Assembly (NCBI GenBank): GCA_963738185.1 | Contig: CAVTVA010000003.1 | Location: forward strand, 558,001 to 622,000 | Length of the DNA: 64,000 nt | Reading direction: 5' to 3' | Source: AP-15 sp963738185 | GTDB taxonomy: Bacteria > Pseudomonadota > Alphaproteobacteria > ATCC43930 > CGMCC-115725 | Shown: piece by piece, positions 27,237-34,406 of the stretch | Numbering within the stretch: the first letter of the stretch is position 1 | How the letters are laid out: every line of letters starts with the position of its first letter | The notes under the pieces: model-generated | What the model was told of the DNA's origin: nothing | Seen by the model: the letters and a program-made list of their open reading frames with translations, nothing else | Databases searched by the model: none | Translations under genes and position numbers: made by a program

Positions 27237-28565
27237 TCAGTGCCGCTGGTCAGTGGCGCTGGTCAGTGCCGCTCCTCGGTGCCCTTGGTCAGCGGTGCTG
27301 GCCGCTACTTTATGCCGCTCGCCCCACACCAGATAGCCGGCGAGCGTCGCGATCCGCCCCATAGTGTCCATGCGCCCGACATTGGCCGCGGCGAGCAGCG
27401 GCAATTCGAGCGGCGCCATGCCGGGGGCGGTAACATCGACTTTGCCGACCGTCTCGCCCTGTTTGATCGGGGCCGGGATCGGGCTGTCGTATTCGAGGCT
27501 GACCTTCATGCCGGCGCGCGCCTGGCGCGACAGGGTCAGCACCACATCCTTGCCGACCGCGAGCGGCGCCCGCGGCGCGGCGCCGAGCCAGACCGGCGCG
27601 TCCTCGATCGTTTCACCGGCGGTAAACAGGCGATAATCGTTGAACTCGCGGAACGCCCAGGCGACCAGCCGCTGGCTCTCCTGCGCGCGCGCCCGCATCG
27701 TCGGCAGCCCGCCCAGCACAATCACGATGCGTCGGTCGCCGCGCTTGACCGACCCGGTCACGCTGTACCCCAACTCCTTGGTATGCCCGGTCTTCAGACC
27801 GTCCGCGCCGTCATTTTCATACAACAGCGGGTTGCGGTTGCCCTGCTTGATGTTGTTAAAGATGAACTCCTTCTCGCCGTAGATTTTGTAGTATTCCGGA
27901 AAATCCTTGATTGTGCGGATCGCCAGGGTGGCGAGGTCGCGCGCCGTGACCCACCCGTTCGGGTCGGGAAGGCCGGTGACATTGGCAAAGTGGCTGTTCT
28001 TCAGCCCGATCTCCTTGGCCGTCTTGTTCATCACATCGACAAAACCCTGCTCGCTGCCGGCCAGCCCCTGCGCCAGGACGAGACAGGCATCGTTGCCCGA
28101 TTGGATGATCATGCCGTGCACCAGGTCGTCGATCGACACGTTGGCGCCCAATGGCACAAACATCTTCGAGCCGCCCATCCGCCACGCCTCCTCGCTGACC
28201 GGCAGTTCATCGGTCAGCTTGGCGTGACCCTTTTTCAGCATGTCGAAGACCACATAGGCGGTCATCAGCTTGTTGAGCGAGGCTGGAGGAAACGGCTGGT
28301 CGGCTTCCTTGTCGAGCAGCACCGCGCCGGTCTCGACCTCGACGATCAGCGCGTGCGCCGCCTGCGTGTCGATGCCGATGGCCGGACCGCCGGGTGTGCT
28401 TGCCGCAGCCGAGGCGACCGGCGTCGGGCTCGGGGCGCTGGCTCTGGCCTCGGTGCCTCTGGCCCGGTGAGGAAATTTCGCCGCGGCCGGCCCGCTGGCG
28501 ACGCCCGCCCCCAGCAATGCGGCGATCAGGATTCCGAGAAGGCGCGCCATCATGCCCATGATCAT
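27237..28565 (-). CDS. D-alanyl-D-alanine carboxypeptidase (PBP5/6 type)
   Basis: Periplasmic penicillin-binding protein that trims the terminal D-Ala of peptidoglycan stem peptides; up to 442 aa. Signal peptide MARLLGILIAALLGAGVASG with AAA cleavage. Active-site motifs: SLNK (SxxK), SGND (SxN) and KTGHT (KTG). A C-terminal beta domain ends in a membrane-association region (MAPLELPLLAAANVGRMDTM). The start is ambiguous: four ATGs lie within the first six codons and no strong ribosome site is seen. The last 20 residues are encoded by short imperfect repeats of CAGTGSCGCTGGT and probably vary between strains. Confidence 0.93.
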   Translation of the reverse strand: MIMGMMARLLGILIAALLGAGVASGPAAAKFPHRARGTEARASAPSPTPVASAAASTPGGPAIGIDTQAAHALIVEVETGAVLLDKEADQPFPPASLNKLMTAYVVFDMLKKGHAKLTDELPVSEEAWRMGGSKMFVPLGANVSIDDLVHGMIIQSGNDACLVLAQGLAGSEQGFVDVMNKTAKEIGLKNSHFANVTGLPDPNGWVTARDLATLAIRTIKDFPEYYKIYGEKEFIFNNIKQGNRNPLLYENDGADGLKTGHTKELGYSVTGSVKRGDRRIVIVLGGLPTMRARAQESQRLVAWAFREFNDYRLFTAGETIEDAPVWLGAAPRAPLAVGKDVVLTLSRQARAGMKVSLEYDSPIPAPIKQGETVGKVDVTAPGMAPLELPLLAAANVGRMDTMGRIATLAGYLVWGERHKVAASTADQGHRGAALTSATDQRH

Positions 28566-28592
28566 ACCCGTTCGGTAATCATACCCGTTCGG
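28561..28592. repeat. 15-bp direct repeat at the dacC start
   Basis: ATCATACCCGTTCGG occurs at 28561-28575 and again at 28578-28592, two bases apart, covering the region that holds the dacC start and leader. It may be a slippage product or a paired binding site. Confidence 0.6.
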
Positions 28593-28611
28593 CCGGATTG
28601 ATGCGCGGTCA

Positions 28612-29790
28612 TTAGTCGGTGACGATCCGCGCCCCGGGACAGCCGCTGCTGACGACGCTGTGCAGCAGGCGATCGGCCTCTTGCCTGCTCGTCACCGGCC
28701 CAAGCCGCACCCGATAAACCTCAGCCCCGTTGACCGCGACGGTCATCACCAGGACCTTGCCCAATGGCGCGATCCGGGATTGCAAGCGTCGGGCATTGTC
28801 CGGCATCGAGAACGCGCCGGCCTGGATATAGAGGCGGCGCGGCGGCCCGCTCGCGCCGGCGACAATGCTTGGCCCGGAAAGCGGCATTGCTGGGGCGCGG
28901 TTCGGCCGGGCGACAGTCTTGCGTTCGGGGGCGGGCGTCCGGGTTCTGGGCAGCGGCGCCGCCTCGGCGGGCGCGATCAGGGCAAATCGGGACAGTGCCG
29001 CATAGGCTCCGGCGGATCGTCGCGGCATATCCCTCGTTCGCGGCATATCGCCGGGCCATGCAGGGAGTGCCGCCGGCGCAGCCGCGACCTGCGCCATCGG
29101 TTGCGGAGGTTGGATGATCGGTCGCGGCGTTGCCGCCCGTCGCCTCGCCCGCGGTGCGGGTTCAAGCGGCGTCCTCGCCGCAGGTGCGGCGGACGCATCC
29201 GCCGCTGAGGGCGGCTCAGCCGCAGCAGTCGGTGAAGCCGGGAGGGCGGCGTCGGCGACCAGAACCTGGCCGCTGTTGCGCATCGCCTCTTCGGCGACCT
29301 CGATGCTGGCGCCTTTGAGGATCTTGACCTCGACCGGGGTCGTGCCTCGGGTCTCGAAGCCGAGCAGCTGCGCCGCCCGACGCGACACGTCGATCAGCCG
29401 GCCATCGACAAACGGCCCGCGGTCGTTGACCCGCAATTGCAGCGACCGGCCGTTTTGCAGGTTGGTCACCTCGACAATGCTCGGCATCGGCAAGGTGGTG
29501 TTGGCCGCGGTCAGTTGATTGGGGTCGAAGATTTCGCCATTGGCGGTATAGCGGCCGGCGAATTCGGCGCCATACCAAGAGGCGACCCCGGTCCTGTCGT
29601 AGTTGTAATCGACCGCCGGATAATACCACACGCCCTTGATCTCGTAGGGCACGCCAACACGGTAGCCGCCGCGCCCCCCGCCGCCGGAGTTAAATCCGAC
29701 ATACGGCTGCGACGCGCAGCCGGCGAGCAGCAAGCCAAGCCAGACCATCGGCCCCGCCGCCCGGCCGCGGCCGGCAAGGTGCACCCCCAT
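28612..29790 (-). CDS. rlpA: Septal-ring lytic transglycosylase RlpA family lipoprotein with SPOR domain
   Basis: 392-residue outer-membrane lipoprotein acting on denuded peptidoglycan at the septum. ATG at 29790 gives a signal peptide with lipobox LLAGC (Cys about 25). The double-psi beta-barrel domain (about residues 62-155) contains GVASWYGAEFAGRYTANGE, the family's catalytic/structural VNDRGPFVDGRLIDVS and ANTTLPMPS. A long Ala/Pro-rich linker (about 190-310) leads to a C-terminal SPOR domain (LYIQAGAFSMPDNARRL, YRVRLGPVTSRQEADRL) that targets the division site. It lies between mltB and dacC in one orientation, consistent with a septal wall-remodelling unit. Confidence 0.93.
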   Translation of the reverse strand: MGVHLAGRGRAAGPMVWLGLLLAGCASQPYVGFNSGGGGRGGYRVGVPYEIKGVWYYPAVDYNYDRTGVASWYGAEFAGRYTANGEIFDPNQLTAANTTLPMPSIVEVTNLQNGRSLQLRVNDRGPFVDGRLIDVSRRAAQLLGFETRGTTPVEVKILKGASIEVAEEAMRNSGQVLVADAALPASPTAAAEPPSAADASAAPAARTPLEPAPRARRRAATPRPIIQPPQPMAQVAAAPAALPAWPGDMPRTRDMPRRSAGAYAALSRFALIAPAEAAPLPRTRTPAPERKTVARPNRAPAMPLSGPSIVAGASGPPRRLYIQAGAFSMPDNARRLQSRIAPLGKVLVMTVAVNGAEVYRVRLGPVTSRQEADRLLHSVVSSGCPGARIVTD

Positions 29791-29815
29791 GCTTGCCCCC
29801 GCCCCTCGCCGGCGA

Positions 29816-30829
29816 TCAGCCGTGCTCGACGCGCCCCCGCTCCGCCATGCTGTCGGCCAGATAGCCGACCGCCGCCGCGAAATAGGTGGATTTGTTCCAG
29901 CGCATGATGGTTCGGAAATTGTCGTAGACCAGCAAGGCCGGCCCGTCGGCGCCGTCAGGCATGACCAGCGAGGCCTCGAGGGCACGGGCCGGCAGCGGCC
30001 CGGCGCCGGCGCTGCGCACCCCCATCCGGCTCCATTCGAGGGTCGAGCGCCTGACCTCGAGCCCGGTAAAGCGCGCGTCGAAACCCGGCGGCAGCACCAC
30101 GGCACGCCCCCAGCTCTCGCCGTCGCGCCAGCCGAGATGGGCGATGAAATTGGCGATCGAGGCGAGCACGTCGGCCCGATCGGTCCAAATGTTGCGCCGG
30201 CCGTCGCCGTCATAATCGACGGCATAGCCGAGAAAGGTCGATGGCATGAACTGGCACTGGCCCATCGCCCCAGCCCAGGAGCCGGTCATGTTCCCGGCGG
30301 CGACGTTCCCCTCGTCGATGATGCGCAGGGCGGAGATCAGCTCGCCGCGGAAATAGGGCCCGCGCCGCCCATCAAACCCCAACGTCGCCAATGACGACAC
30401 CACCATGTAATTGCCGGTGACCGCGCCAAAATCGCTTTCGAGCCCCCACAGCGCGACGATGAACCGGGGCTCGACGTCGTAGCGCCGCCACACCGCGTCC
30501 AATAGCGCCCGATTGTCGAACAGCTGGCGGCGCGCATTCTCCTCGCGCTCTGGCGTCACCGTCTTTTGCAGATATTGGGCAAAGGTCAGCACCTGCTCGG
30601 GCTGGCGGCGGTCGAGCTCGATCACATGCGGCAGATATTCGGCCTGGCGCAGCGCCAGATCGATCGTCGCCAGCCGGATGCCGCGCGCTGCCGCCTCGCG
30701 CCGCACCCTATAGAGAAAGGCGTAAAAATCGCTCTCGCCCGCGCGCGCGGGCCGCCCCAGAAGTGCAGCCGGTGCCACAAGTAGCGGCGCCGCAAGCAGC
30801 GATCGACGGCTGAGGCGACGAGACAGCAT
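29816..30829 (-). CDS. Lytic murein transglycosylase, MltB family
   Basis: 337 aa. ATG at 30829 gives a twin-arginine-like signal peptide (SRRLSRRSLLAAPLLVAPAA). The SLT domain has the catalytic glutamate in VALWGLESDFGAVTGNY, then the usual GAMGQCQFMPSTFLGYAVDY, DGDGRRNIW and the terminal YDNFRTIMRWN. It cleaves the MurNAc-GlcNAc bond, forming 1,6-anhydro ends. Upstream in-frame codons to 30940 are rejected because the signal peptide starts here. It is the first gene of the mltB-rlpA-dacC series and is divergent from the dioxygenase operon. Confidence 0.92.
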   Translation of the reverse strand: MLSRRLSRRSLLAAPLLVAPAALLGRPARAGESDFYAFLYRVRREAAARGIRLATIDLALRQAEYLPHVIELDRRQPEQVLTFAQYLQKTVTPEREENARRQLFDNRALLDAVWRRYDVEPRFIVALWGLESDFGAVTGNYMVVSSLATLGFDGRRGPYFRGELISALRIIDEGNVAAGNMTGSWAGAMGQCQFMPSTFLGYAVDYDGDGRRNIWTDRADVLASIANFIAHLGWRDGESWGRAVVLPPGFDARFTGLEVRRSTLEWSRMGVRSAGAGPLPARALEASLVMPDGADGPALLVYDNFRTIMRWNKSTYFAAAVGYLADSMAERGRVEHG

Positions 30830-31011
30830 TGCAGAGCCCCCTGGCACAAGTACTTCCCCGGCGCCCTCTTGCCACAACAAAGTTGCATCGCGCAACGCCG
30901 GGGCTGCACCACGAGAAATCCGGCGCGCCGATCTTGCCAATTGCTAAGCTCCGCGGTCCATGGCAGGGCGAATCGCCGGCCGCAAGCGGGTATTGGTTCA
31001 GTTGGGCAACC

Positions 31012-31040
31012 TTGACAAAATGCCGCGGTGGACCTAACGC
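31012..31040 (+). promoter_or_regulatory. Candidate sigma-70-type promoter for the dioxygenase operon
   Basis: TTGACA at 31012-31017 is a perfect -35 hexamer; 17 bases later TAACGC is a weak -10. It lies about 40 bases upstream of the ATG at 31078 in the divergent mltB/dioxygenase gap, which has no other gene. The -10 mismatch keeps confidence low. Confidence 0.4.
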
Positions 31041-31077
31041 AGACACCAAGCCGCACCCTTGCTGGGAGTATCATGCG

Positions 31078-32127
31078 ATGGGAGAGATTCTGGGCCTCGG
31101 CGTTACCCATTTTCCGCCGCTGTCGGGAACCGACGAGAGCATGGGGCGGATTTTGAAGCGGGTCCTCGACGACCCGGCGCTGCCCGAGCAATACCGCCAT
31201 CCCGAGGGCTGGCCGGCGGCGATGCGCGAGGAATACGGCAGCGACCACGGCTTATCGGCGGCGCGGCGGCATCGCGAGGCGCTGACCGCCGGGTTTCGCA
31301 ACGCTAGGCGCGCGCTCGACGAGTTCGCCCCCGACCTGGTCGTGATCTGGGGCGACGACCAGTACGAGAACTTCAAGGAAGACATCATCCCGCCGTTCAG
31401 CGTCTTGGCCTACCAGTCGATGTCGCCAAAGCCATGGGAGTATTACCGCAACGCCAACGCCTGGGGCGAGCCGCACGACAAGGTGTTCGAATACGCTGGA
31501 CATCCGAATGCCGGCAAGTACCTGGCGGGCAAGCTGCTCGAAACCGGGTTCGACGTCTCCTATGCCTACCGGCCATTGCACCATCAGCTCGGCCACGCGT
31601 TTTTGAACACGTTGCTGTTTCTCGATTACGACCGGCAGGGCTTCCCCTATCCGGTGCTGCCGTTTCAGGTCAATTGCTACGGCCGCCGGGTCATCGCCCA
31701 GGAAGCCGGGGTGCGCTCCTTGAGCGAACAGCCGGCCGAGGCCGATTTCGACCCGCCCTCCCCTGCCCCATGGCGCTGCTTCGATCTCGGCGCCGCCTGC
31801 GCCCGGATCGTCAAAGAGAGCCCGTACCGAGTGGCGCTCGTCGCCTCGTCGAGCTGGTCGCACGCGTTTCTGACGCCAAAGAACTATCTGCTCTATCCCG
31901 ATGTGCCGGCCGATCGCGGCCTTTACGACGCGCTGGTCGACGGCGATTACGCGGCCTGGCGCGAGCGCCCGCTGAGTGCGGTCGAGGACAGCGGCCAGCA
32001 GGAAATCCTGAACTGGATGTGCCTGATGGGGGCGATGAACGCGCTCGGCCGGCGGCCCAGCGAGACCCAGTTTATCGAGACCTGGATTTTCAATTCGAGC
32101 AAATGCTTCGCGGTCTGGGAGGCGTGA
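31078..32127 (+). CDS. Class III extradiol ring-cleavage dioxygenase, LigB-type catalytic subunit
   Basis: 349-residue non-haem Fe(II) dioxygenase related to LigB (protocatechuate 4,5-dioxygenase beta). Candidate iron ligands are His11 in GLGVTHFPP, a second histidine in a GDDQYENF- or PLHHQLGHAF-type region, and the glutamate in SGQQEILNWMCLMGAMNAL; the acid/base histidine matches VASSSWSHAFL. The ATG at 31078 has GGGAG about nine bases upstream; the frame is open to 30829 but the extension is not family-like. It heads a plus-strand operon with two ferritin-like proteins, two ferredoxins and an amidohydrolase. No LigA-like small subunit gene is present. The substrate is unknown; a catechol- or protocatechuate-like aromatic is a family-based guess. 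Confidence 0.85.
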   Translation: MGEILGLGVTHFPPLSGTDESMGRILKRVLDDPALPEQYRHPEGWPAAMREEYGSDHGLSAARRHREALTAGFRNARRALDEFAPDLVVIWGDDQYENFKEDIIPPFSVLAYQSMSPKPWEYYRNANAWGEPHDKVFEYAGHPNAGKYLAGKLLETGFDVSYAYRPLHHQLGHAFLNTLLFLDYDRQGFPYPVLPFQVNCYGRRVIAQEAGVRSLSEQPAEADFDPPSPAPWRCFDLGAACARIVKESPYRVALVASSSWSHAFLTPKNYLLYPDVPADRGLYDALVDGDYAAWRERPLSAVEDSGQQEILNWMCLMGAMNALGRRPSETQFIETWIFNSSKCFAVWEA

Positions 32128-32145
32128 GCCGCTGGGCGGCGGGTC

Positions 32146-32883
32146 ATGCCCAGCCTGCCGGGGCGCGAGCTGGCCCACGAGCTGATCGGTACAAGCCGGG
32201 CGGAAAGCCGCGCCAGCCCGTTTGAGGCGGTGATCATGGCCGCCGGCAACGACGGTCTCGACGACGCGGCCGCGGCCCGGCTGCTCGGCCGGCTATGGAC
32301 GCTCGAACGGATGTTCTATTACATCTACGGCGGCTGGGGCCAGGGGCTGGAGATGAACGACTTTCCGGCCTCGGTCAAATACTTCTTTTCAAAGCAGATC
32401 GTCGACGAATCAACGCATGAGATGCTGTACCTCGATGCGCTGTTGCGGCGTGGCGCCGTCGCCACCCAAAAAGAGGCGTTTCACCAGCCCTATGGCCGCT
32501 TTGCGCTCAACTCTGCCTTGGCCTATTACGTGTTTTCCCTGCGCAATCTCGCGACCTACCCGCATCCGATCCGCATCGCCGCACTGAATTTGGGTCCCAA
32601 AGTCATCGAATTCGGCTGGATGGAGGGGCTGGCCGCGGCCACCGCCGACCCCGACCTCAAGGCCGTCTTCGAGAGCCAGGCGGTCGAAAACCGCAGCCAT
32701 ATCAATATGGGCCGGCGCATCGTCGAGGAGCTGATCGAAAAGCCGGTCGAGGCCGAATTGTGCCGCTGGGCCTGTGCGGTCGCCCGGCGCGACTACGGCC
32801 GGTTTCTGCACGAGCTCGGCGATTTCGTGCTCGACCGGCAGACCCCGGAGCCGCCGATGCCGCGGGTCCAGGTGATGGATTGA
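32146..32883 (+). CDS. Ferritin-like-fold protein, possible diiron oxygenase component (1)
   Basis: 245-residue, mostly helical protein I cannot assign to a named family. It shows a ferritin-like carboxylate/histidine pattern: E in TLERMFYYIYGGWGQ, DESTHEML (ExxH), and a second pair FESQAVENRSHINMG. This is compatible with a di-metal centre in a four-helix bundle. The start at 32146 is 18 bases after the dioxygenase stop; ATG 32236 is an alternative with a GAGG site. It is followed after 11 bases by a ferredoxin gene, suggesting the ferredoxin reduces its metal centre. A monooxygenase or dearomatising role in the same pathway is inference. Confidence 0.7.
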   Translation: MPSLPGRELAHELIGTSRAESRASPFEAVIMAAGNDGLDDAAAARLLGRLWTLERMFYYIYGGWGQGLEMNDFPASVKYFFSKQIVDESTHEMLYLDALLRRGAVATQKEAFHQPYGRFALNSALAYYVFSLRNLATYPHPIRIAALNLGPKVIEFGWMEGLAAATADPDLKAVFESQAVENRSHINMGRRIVEELIEKPVEAELCRWACAVARRDYGRFLHELGDFVLDRQTPEPPMPRVQVMD

Positions 32884-32894
32884 GGAACCCCGGC

Positions 32895-33155
32895 ATGGCC
32901 ACGCTCAGGATCGATCACCAGCGCTGCACCGAATGCCGCATGTGCTACATCGTCTGCCGCGAGATCAACCTGAACGCGGTCTATGTCGCGTTGGAGCCAT
33001 TGCACCGGATCGAGATCGACGCGGACAAATGCACTTATCCCGGCTGCACCGCCTGCCTGATGTATTGCCCGGCCGAGGGCTCGATCGTCGAGGCTGAGAC
33101 CGGCCGCTCCCTGGTCCCGCCCCCACCCGAAGCCTGGCGGGAGGCCTTAGCATGA
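32895..33155 (+). CDS. Small 2[4Fe-4S]-type ferredoxin (1)
   Basis: 86 aa. ATG at 32895 follows TGAGGA that overlaps the upstream stop. Two cluster motifs are visible: C-x2-C-x2-C-x3-C in RCTECRMCYIVC (residues about 11-21) and CTYPGCTACLMYCP, which has C-x4-C-x2-C-x3-C spacing and a CP ending. Soluble electron carrier, expected to feed one of the flanking ferritin-like proteins. The first motif lacks the usual proline after its last cysteine. A pair of palindromic repeats follows the gene. Confidence 0.85.
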   Translation: MATLRIDHQRCTECRMCYIVCREINLNAVYVALEPLHRIEIDADKCTYPGCTACLMYCPAEGSIVEAETGRSLVPPPPEAWREALA

Positions 33156-33190
33156 CCCCAAAATATCCCATTTACATCGATCCGTTATCC

Positions 33191-33270
33191 GTCATTCCCG
33201 CGAAAGCGGGAATCCAGGGCCACAAGTTCCCGGATCGTAGCTCTGGGTCCCCGCTTTCGCGGGGACGACG
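33191..33270. repeat. Inverted pair of palindromic repeats, family B (GAAA-loop hairpins)
   Basis: Two hairpins in head-to-head array: ATTCCCGC-GAAA-GCGGGAAT (33194-33213) and GTCCCCGC-TTTC-GCGGGGAC (about 33247-33266), flanked by CCAG and CTGG. The second unit is essentially the reverse complement of the first, giving a BIME-like structure between the ferredoxin and the second ferritin-like gene. A variant unit is at 35704-35730. Confidence 0.8.
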
Positions 33271-33322
33271 ATGAGATAAGTGCTCTGCGACGCGGCCAAA
33301 GCGCTCAGGCACGGAGACAAAA

Positions 33323-34042
33323 ATGCACCCGATCCTCGAACAGTTCTGCGACAAATGGGTATGGCCGACGATGCCAGGCGCGCCCGGCGCCGAGTTCCGG
33401 CTGCGGCTGACCCGCGAGCAATGCCTCAAAGGCTGGGAAATCTCGCTGCAGCGCACGCTCGCCGGCATCGAGCAGGAATTGGCGAGCAACGACGAGGACT
33501 GGAAAAAAGATCGCGCGCTGCGCGGCTATGCCGCCGAGGGCGTGCATATGTCGATCAAGCAGATGTCGGGGCAGCTGTTGTCGGTCGATATCGCCGACCA
33601 GGAGCGCTACATCGACTTGCAGCGCATGCGCGCCCGCCAAGTGTGGGACGAATGCAAGCACTCGAAATTGCACGCCGACGTGCTGCTCGGCAAAGGCTGG
33701 ATCAGGGACGAGCGCGAGCTCGAGGACATCGCCGCCGCCAACGCCCAGCCCTTGCCGGCCTATTTCGGCCTATCGATGATGTTCCCGCACATCCATCCCC
33801 TAGCCCGCGCCGCGCAGAACTATTACCAGGAGGCCAATGCCTGCATCGGCATCATGGCCTATCTCGACCGCGTCGCCGACCCGCTGGTGCGCCACGAGCA
33901 TCTCTCGCAGCGCGACGAGGAGCTGATGCACTTTATGGAAGGCAAGTTCCAGCTCGATTTCCTGTGCGCCACGCCCGAGACCCAGCAGCCGGTCGAGGAA
34001 GCCTTGGCCTATCTGCTGCACCAGATCGGCGGCATCCGATGA
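33323..34042 (+). CDS. Ferritin-like-fold protein, possible diiron oxygenase component (2)
   Basis: 239-residue helical protein, clearly different from the one at 32146. Potential metal ligands: QQELASN/EISLQRTLAGIEQ helix acids, VWDECKHSKLHADVLLG (ExxH and a following H), and late RHEHLSQRDEELMHFMEG (ExxxH). The pattern E...ExxH repeated fits a di-iron ferritin-like bundle. The ATG at 33323 follows CACGGAGAC. I cannot name the family; the two ferritin-like genes could form a heteromer, each paired with its own ferredoxin. Ligand assignment is by eye and needs structural modelling. Confidence 0.65.
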   Translation: MHPILEQFCDKWVWPTMPGAPGAEFRLRLTREQCLKGWEISLQRTLAGIEQELASNDEDWKKDRALRGYAAEGVHMSIKQMSGQLLSVDIADQERYIDLQRMRARQVWDECKHSKLHADVLLGKGWIRDERELEDIAAANAQPLPAYFGLSMMFPHIHPLARAAQNYYQEANACIGIMAYLDRVADPLVRHEHLSQRDEELMHFMEGKFQLDFLCATPETQQPVEEALAYLLHQIGGIR

Positions 34043-34055
34043 GTATGGCTCCGGT

Positions 34056-34122
34056 TGTCATTGCGAGGAGCGCAGCGACGCGGCAATCCCGACGAGATTG
34101 CTTCGCTTCGCTCGCAATGACG
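34056..34122. repeat. Dispersed interrupted palindrome, family A, copy 2
   Basis: Terminal inverted repeats TGTCATTGCGAG (34056-34067) and CTCGCAATGACG (34111-34122) enclose GACGCGGCAATC and GATTGCTTCGC arms. It is the same element as at 19171-19262 in inverse orientation. It fills the gap between the second ferritin-like gene and the second ferredoxin gene and ends 11 bases before the latter's ATG. Confidence 0.82.
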
Positions 34123-34133
34123 AGTGAGTGGCG

Positions 34134-34365
34134 ATGAAGGTGCGGATCGACTGCGCGATCTGCAATTCCTGCGGGCTGTGCCGCGAGGTCTGCCCGGAAT
34201 GCGGCGATCCGCGCCGCTCTGCTCGAGCCGCGCCATCTCTACGAGGTGCAGGCGGCGAAATGCACCGGCTGCGGCGATTGCCTCGACTATTGCCCGGCGC
34301 CCGGCGCTCTGGTGCAATACACTTATGTCTCCCTCGCCCCGCCTGCGGGGAGAGGGCCGGGGTGA
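34134..34365 (+). CDS. Small 2[4Fe-4S]-type ferredoxin (2), one frameshift
   Basis: About 76 aa once one extra G near 34203 is removed. First motif: C-x2-C-x2-C-x3-C-P in AICNSCGLCREVCPEC (frame of ATG 34134). After the lesion the other frame gives LYEVQAAKCTGCGDCLDYCP, a second perfect C-x2-C-x2-C-x3-C-P motif. Both halves are conserved, so sequence error or very recent damage is likely. Without the correction the frame would run on into the amidohydrolase gene, producing a false fusion. The last dozen residues are encoded by a family C palindrome. Probable electron donor to a ferritin-like partner. Confidence 0.75.
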
Positions 34366-34373
34366 GGGGCCCC
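34331..34373. repeat. Palindromic repeat, family C (CCCTCTCCCCGC arms), copy 1
   Basis: Arms CCCTCGCCCCGC (34331-34342) and GCGGGGAGAGGG (34345-34356) pair at 11 of 12 positions with a 2-base loop, followed by GGGGTGAGGGG. It encodes the C-terminal residues and stop of the second ferredoxin. Related copies are at 37117-37142 and 54103-54127. Confidence 0.8.
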
Positions 34374-34406
34374 CTTCTCACTCTGCTGCCAGCGAAGGAG
34401 CCAAAG

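Noticed and set aside
34128..34406. Ferredoxin fused to the amidohydrolase as one protein
   Set aside because: The fusion exists only because of the extra base near 34203; the second cluster motif is in the other frame and the amidohydrolase has its own AAGGAG and ATG at 34407.
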